Shown here: positions 59,558 to 64,000 of the stretch, piece by piece
Numbering within the stretch: position 1 is the first letter of the stretch
Layout: the number at the start of each line of letters is the position of its first letter
Assembly (NCBI GenBank): GCA_019914945.1
Contig: CM034109.1
Coordinates: 10,929,806 to 10,993,805 of the forward strand
Source of the DNA: Typha latifolia
Lineage: Eukaryota; Streptophyta; Magnoliopsida; Poales; Typhaceae
Reading direction: 5' to 3'
Length of the DNA stretch: 64,000 bases
Position numbers and translations under genes: made by a program
The notes under the pieces: model-generated
Seen by the model: the letters and a program-made list of their open reading frames with translations, nothing else
Told to the model about the DNA's origin: nothing
The model's database searches: none

Positions 59558-61316
59558 CACTTGGAAAGTTGGAGATCAGGGTGGAGATGGAGAACGAGGA
59601 ATAATATTATTAATAATAGAGAGAGATATATTTTTTTTAAAAAAAGAAAAAGAGTCAGGTACGGAGAATTCCGATGCACGTGATGGTAGGAAGAAAAGCC
59701 GGCTGGGGTTACTATTCTACATGATTTCTATTTAGTAAACCTATATCTCCCTCTACTTTCATCTAATTAAGCGAACAATCCTTCACCACCACACACGTCA
59801 TATAAATCGAAATTGGACCTATCTACACTTGTATCTTTCATTAATGGTCCTGCTACGTCCGGCGGTTAACTGATTGTTATCCAGTTTTCTAATAATCCAC
59901 ACAACACGGGATGGACTGTAAACCGCGACCACGAGTAAAGTCAATATTAATGTCCCTCGTTTATCACCACCGCTGCGTCACCTCTCATTTTATTTGTTCA
60001 TTAGGCGACCACTCCACAATCATCATCTAAGTTCACTTCCCTCCGACCTTGCTCTTGCATTAAATGTCACCGCCTAAATTAGCTTTATCTTTACATTTCT
60101 TTCCTTATGCCTATGTGCAGACCTACGTGTCTGCTTTCTTGTCCATATACATCAATATCTAATACATTTTGTCTTCAGAATAATGAGCTATTCCGATATG
60201 GAGAACTAATAAATGGTTCTCCTTCCCACACTTTTCAGATAATTACATGATATAATTCAGTTGTGTAACCAGTACTTTTTTTTTCTTTTTTTTATGTACT
60301 GGTTAAGTGCAAAAAATTATTTTACCCTGTATTTGCATTTCCATTCTTATCAAAAGAAATTACAAATCTATAATGCTCTAATTTATTTGCTATACATATT
60401 CGTTGATCGGTGCATAAGAAAAGATTAGTCATGAATTAACTTTAATAATGACAAATTATTATCTTTAGAAATGACAACTATTAAGTTTCACACTTTCAGA
60501 TATTTATGTTGGTATAGAACTACTGATATCTTTGGGAGAGAAAACTATCCGGTTTGCTTGTTGCAAGATGAAACTACTGATCACCTTTTTTTTCATTGCC
60601 GTGTTGCTACCATACTTTGGGATTTTGTGAAAAAGCACGTGGCTTAGATATTAGTATATTGGGATAGCTGGGCTTGCGGTACTTGGGCTCGATGAGGAGA
60701 AAGGTCCTCCGTCTAGGGACAGAGCATGGCTCAGGGCTTCGATTACTGTCACTTTTTGACTGAAATTATCGAAATCGGGTAGCTTTTAACAAGGATAGAT
60801 AAAAACATTGATTAGGTTTGGTCGAACTTATAAATTCTGTATCTTTGGATCTTCTCATTAAGTGGGAACCACCTCCTTTGAAAAATATATACTAATGGCT
60901 CTTTCAAGAGAAGACATCAAATTTTTTTACCGTACAATTTTTACTTAATTATAATTGTACGTGAGACACGAGAGTTTTCTTTCTGATTTTCTGCAGTTTT
61001 TAGCCCTACAGAGCTTTTTATAATAGTGAAAGATAGTTTATGAAAGATAGTTTATAGAATCATTCTTTTTCATTAAAGAAAAACTCATACAATCTTTCTT
61101 TTAATAAGGACAACTCATGCATTCTACTTCGTCAAATTAACAATGATGTAAGATCAGATTTTCACCCTCGACACTGGAATTATTCACTCGTCCTTATCTG
61201 TTCATGAGCAGAAAATAGACCCTCCCGCTCAAAACAGACATACACCTACCCAGACAACGCGAAGGAAGTAGAAAAAAAAAAAAACCGGCCCGTCTAGATT
61301 CCTTTAATTAGTGCCG
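59558..61316. other. Intergenic region with a LINE remnant
   Basis: Apart from the LINE fragment listed next, no gene is recognised. Very AT-rich with several poly-T tracts. Confidence 0.6.
60490..60800 (+). mobile_element. LINE (L1-type) ORF2 3' remnant
   Basis: Plus-strand translation gives the zf-RVT module of a plant LINE: YPVCLLQDETTDHLFFHC, then RVATILWDFVKKHVA, then a stop. About 130 bases on, in another frame, NYRNRVAFNKD resembles the W-R-x-R-N-x-x-x-F-N element that follows in LINE ORF2. Frameshifts and stops show a dead copy. No RT domain adjoins. Confidence 0.7.
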
Positions 61317-62049
61317 CTAGATCAAGACGATGACCGCGAAGAGAAACGCCACCACCGTGAAGGAGAAACGGCACCGGAGCAACGACGAGGCGGAAGTGCT
61401 CGGTCCGGCTTCTGCAGCGCCTGGTGAAGTTGGTCCGGCCGGTGAGTTTGGTGCGCCACCACTTCCAGCAGTGGGGGATGGGGACGACGCGGCGGTGGGG
61501 CTGCTGGTAGAAGAGGAGGCGACGGTGATGGCGAGCTTCTGGCCGAATGAGCAGTGGCTGCCGATGCCACATATGTAGTAGTGGATGCCCGGTGAGCTAA
61601 TGGTAACGGTGGCGGGGCCGTTGGCCATAGTAGTACCCAGCTGTTGCTTGGAAGAACACCCATCGTACCCAGACTTGGGGACTGGTATAACGTTGTGAAT
61701 CCCAGTTGGAAAATTAAACACTGCAATACGTACAGGGAAACAAATTAATCAAATAATTTAGCAGCGAAGAAGCACCATTATCATCATCATCATCATATAT
61801 ATATATTGGAACGTAGTGAGATATATATATGTATATACCGAGCGTGTCGCCCACTGCGAAGGTCTGCGAGGATGACCAATCGGAGTAAAAGGTAGTGGCG
61901 GACGGTATGGTCCAATTAGTGGCGCCTCCCACAACATGTCTTGTTGATGCCGCGGCCACCGAGCCCTCCAGTATAATGTTGATTGCCGCCATGGTTACCA
62001 CCACTCCGATCCATGATGACAAATACACCCTCACTTCTCCTACACCCAT
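61317..62049 (-). CDS. Phytocyanin, stellacyanin-type ligand set, GPI-anchored
   Basis: Cell-surface blue-copper-fold protein. Two exons, 62049-61839 and 61720-61317, join in frame to 204 residues. Residues 1-33 are a signal peptide (WIGVVVTMAAINIILEGSVA). The phytocyanin domain follows: HVVGGATNWTIP, FYSDWSSSQTFAVGDTL, VFNFPTGIHNV with the first His ligand, GYDGCSSKQQL with a disulfide Cys, then YYICGIGSHCSFGQKLAITV. Here Cys, His (+5) and Gln (+10) fill the remaining ligand positions, so the axial ligand is Gln as in stellacyanins rather than Met as in uclacyanins. After the domain comes a Ser/Pro/Ala/Thr-rich arabinogalactan-like stretch (SPSPTAGSGGAPNSPAGPTS) and a hydrophobic C-terminal tail (FTVVAFLFAVIVLI) typical of GPI-anchor addition. 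Likely role in wall or membrane surface redox or signalling; not determinable from sequence. Confidence 0.92.
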
Positions 62050-64000
62050 CGATCCTTGGAATCAATTATACTGTGATCTGCAGGTCACCCCTTACCTTTC
62101 CTGATCCTCTCAGTCCGGCCCTCTCCCTCCTCACCCTTGTGAAAATATATTATGCCTCAAATTGCTCCTTGCTTTCTGGTCCGATATTCTGATATATATA
62201 TATAACTATCTAGCAATGCCGACTACAAAAGACTTTATCAATATAAAGCCAATGTACAGTCTGGAATTTTGTCACCGTAGATGGGCGGGTGGGTGGGTGG
62301 GTGGGCCTGCAAGTCTGTAAATCCTACCGATTGTTGCATGCCGTGAAGAAGAGGTGGGAACCGACCGAGGGCTTTACGAAGACAGGCCAATTAAGAAATT
62401 TGGGGAGTTGCCAAATCATGTTATTCAAGACCCCAAAACTTATTAATTAGGACACCCTGTGTCTGGACCCGACACCAAATGCGGACGGGCACAATATTGT
62501 TTGTTAGGCTGCAATGTGGATATAACGCAAGACTTTCTTGATCTTCCGTAAGTAGACCCTAAGCCTAGTGCTCTGTCGTCTTTATCATCATCAATAATGG
62601 CCATTCCTCCTAAATCACAAACTTCTGTATGCACCCAACCCCACCTTGTTAAATTCCATATTAAACCGGTCATTTCTAGAAGACTCGATATCTAACCGCA
62701 CGTTAGTTGACGTGATGCACATTTCTATCTTTTGTAGTCGCGAGTCCTCAAACCGACGACTACTCGGCGGTGGACCTCTTACGTCGCGTCTTTGACTGAC
62801 CGGGATGGACAGCGGACCGAAAGAAGCGCTCATCTGGAAGGTTAAGCAGAAAAAGTCTATCCAACATTTGCCGTACCCACTTTGGAATTAAAATATTATG
62901 ACAATAAATTAAGTTCATAATCGTCCGGGAATACAACTTAAATAGAATACATCCATTTAAAAAAAAGAAAGATATAGTACACACCAGTTTTTAAAAATTC
63001 GATTCCTATTTCTTATTTGATTGTAACACATTCTTAAGAAGGATCAGTAACAAAATCTTTCAACCATTTGAGCAGCGTAGCGTGGACAGAAACCAAGAGT
63101 TCTAAAGCCTAAATGAGAGCCAAAATGATGCTCATGGAATCCAAGTGAGAGATCTTTATTTTGTTGCTTCGAAGTGAGGTCTGCAATACTTCTCTGTGCA
63201 ATTATTAGTATTTTGGTGCTCTGTTAATTAGATTGTTTATTGCAACTTTTGTTCTTTTACTAGTAGTTACTAATTTTATAGAGTAGGTGTATGTTCTAAA
63301 ACTCTTATTTGCTGTTATCAATGATAGAATAGGGTGTATGCTAGTTTCCTTGGCTTTCCTCAAATGAAGAAAAATCAATAACAAGGCCAATGATCTTCGT
63401 ACTTAGACTCACAATTAATTAGTTTAGATAAAAGTAAATCTTTCTTTAGTCGACTTAAATTACAGTGCAATTAACATAATTAAACATGGCAAAAAAAAAA
63501 AAAAATTTCCCATGTGAGATTTGAACTCCGAGCCACTAGATAATAGTTGGGTGATTATGTTTCCAGTATACGTTATGTTACAAAAACTGAAAATCAGATT
63601 CCCAATAATAAATTGCCAGTGGAATTAGAATCAGAGAAAAGTTTTAGTGGGATTCCTAGGTAGAAAAAATAATTTCTTGGAGGAGATGATGTTTTCAATA
63701 CACGCATGAACTCATGCAAGTGTAAAAGCAGAAAAGCCTCTTTAGGTGATTTGTTGAAGGGGGAGGAGGAGGATCAGTGGCATGCTGAAGGAGGAGGATA
63801 AGGAGGTTGGAGGAGTATGAGGAGGAAAACAGTTGCCTTTAGTAGATATTCCTTCGGTTGGTGAGTTTGAGGTGTGTAATCGATAAGGACAACCCATACG
63901 GATCCGAGCATTAAAATATACATCCTACTTCTACTCTCTAGCAAAAAAATAAAAATAAATAGAAAATGATCGAGAGGATTGATGTGATAAATATCTACCT
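62050..64000. other. Intergenic region, right edge
   Basis: Promoter of the phytocyanin gene, then no recognisable gene on either strand. A (GGGT)n run lies near 62284-62304. At 63490-63530 a minus-strand string (GAGTTCAAATCTCACATGGG) looks like a pol III B box next to a poly-T run and may be a SINE relic. Confidence 0.55.

Noticed and set aside
61330..61578. Plus-strand frame over the phytocyanin Pro/Ser region
   Set aside because: Antisense shadow of the GC-rich arabinogalactan-like segment of the real minus-strand gene.

Overview
This is a plant nuclear genome window. Genes are split by short GT-AG introns, intergenic DNA is AT-rich and full of microsatellites (GA, GT, GATA, TA), and the genes are typical of angiosperms. 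Several features suggest a monocot: an AMEIOTIC1/SWI1 meiosis gene with a long C-terminal part, an ENOD93 gene, and intergenic DNA rich in TAATTAATTA, GATCGATC and TAGCTAGC. I cannot name the species. All gene models below were assembled by eye from conserved protein motifs, reading frame and splice sites.

Layout. 0-3 kb: 3' part of a thylakoid PP2C phosphatase (TAP38/PPH1 type, +), running in from the left edge. 4.0-4.8 kb: a three-exon secreted-peptide gene (-) of the PSY (tyrosine-sulfated peptide) type, too fragmented to show up as an ORF. 7.5-12.6 kb: AM1/SWI1/DYAD meiotic regulator (+). 14.4-15.1 kb: ENOD93-like small membrane protein (+). 18.0-18.7 kb: RanBP2-type zinc-finger protein (+). 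21.65-22.9 kb: intron-free 414-residue protein I do not recognise (+). 24.2-26.2 kb: Asp/Glu racemase-like protein (-). 28.4-30.7 kb: small plant membrane protein beginning with a polyproline run (-). 31.35-31.65 kb: possible small protein (-). 32.8-35.3 kb: decayed zone with a LINE remnant, a disrupted TRAPPC2/sedlin copy and a copia-type LTR. 37.0-39.4 kb: peptide deformylase PDF1A (-), divergent from Mediator subunit MED17 (40.6-44.9 kb, +). 45.9-46.3 kb: 3' half of an Alba-domain gene with no visible 5' half. 47.1-54.2 kb: tandem pair of DnaJ/DUF1977 ER membrane co-chaperone genes, which appear to share the same 3'-UTR intron layout. 54.7-57.7 kb: ARP6 (+). 58.7-59.6 kb: LURP-one-related protein (-). 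60.5-60.8 kb: second LINE remnant. 61.3-62.05 kb: GPI-type phytocyanin (-). The last 2 kb show no gene.

The genes do not form a pathway; this is an ordinary gene-rich euchromatic stretch. AM1, ARP6 and MED17 act in the nucleus (meiotic entry, H2A.Z deposition, transcription). TAP38, PDF1A and the racemase-like protein point to organelles or metabolism. The DnaJ pair points to the ER. The PSY peptide and phytocyanin are secreted or cell-surface products. The less routine content is the PSY-type peptide gene, the tandem DnaJ pair with matching 3'-UTR introns, two broken duplicates (TRAPPC2, Alba) and the unrecognised 414-residue protein.
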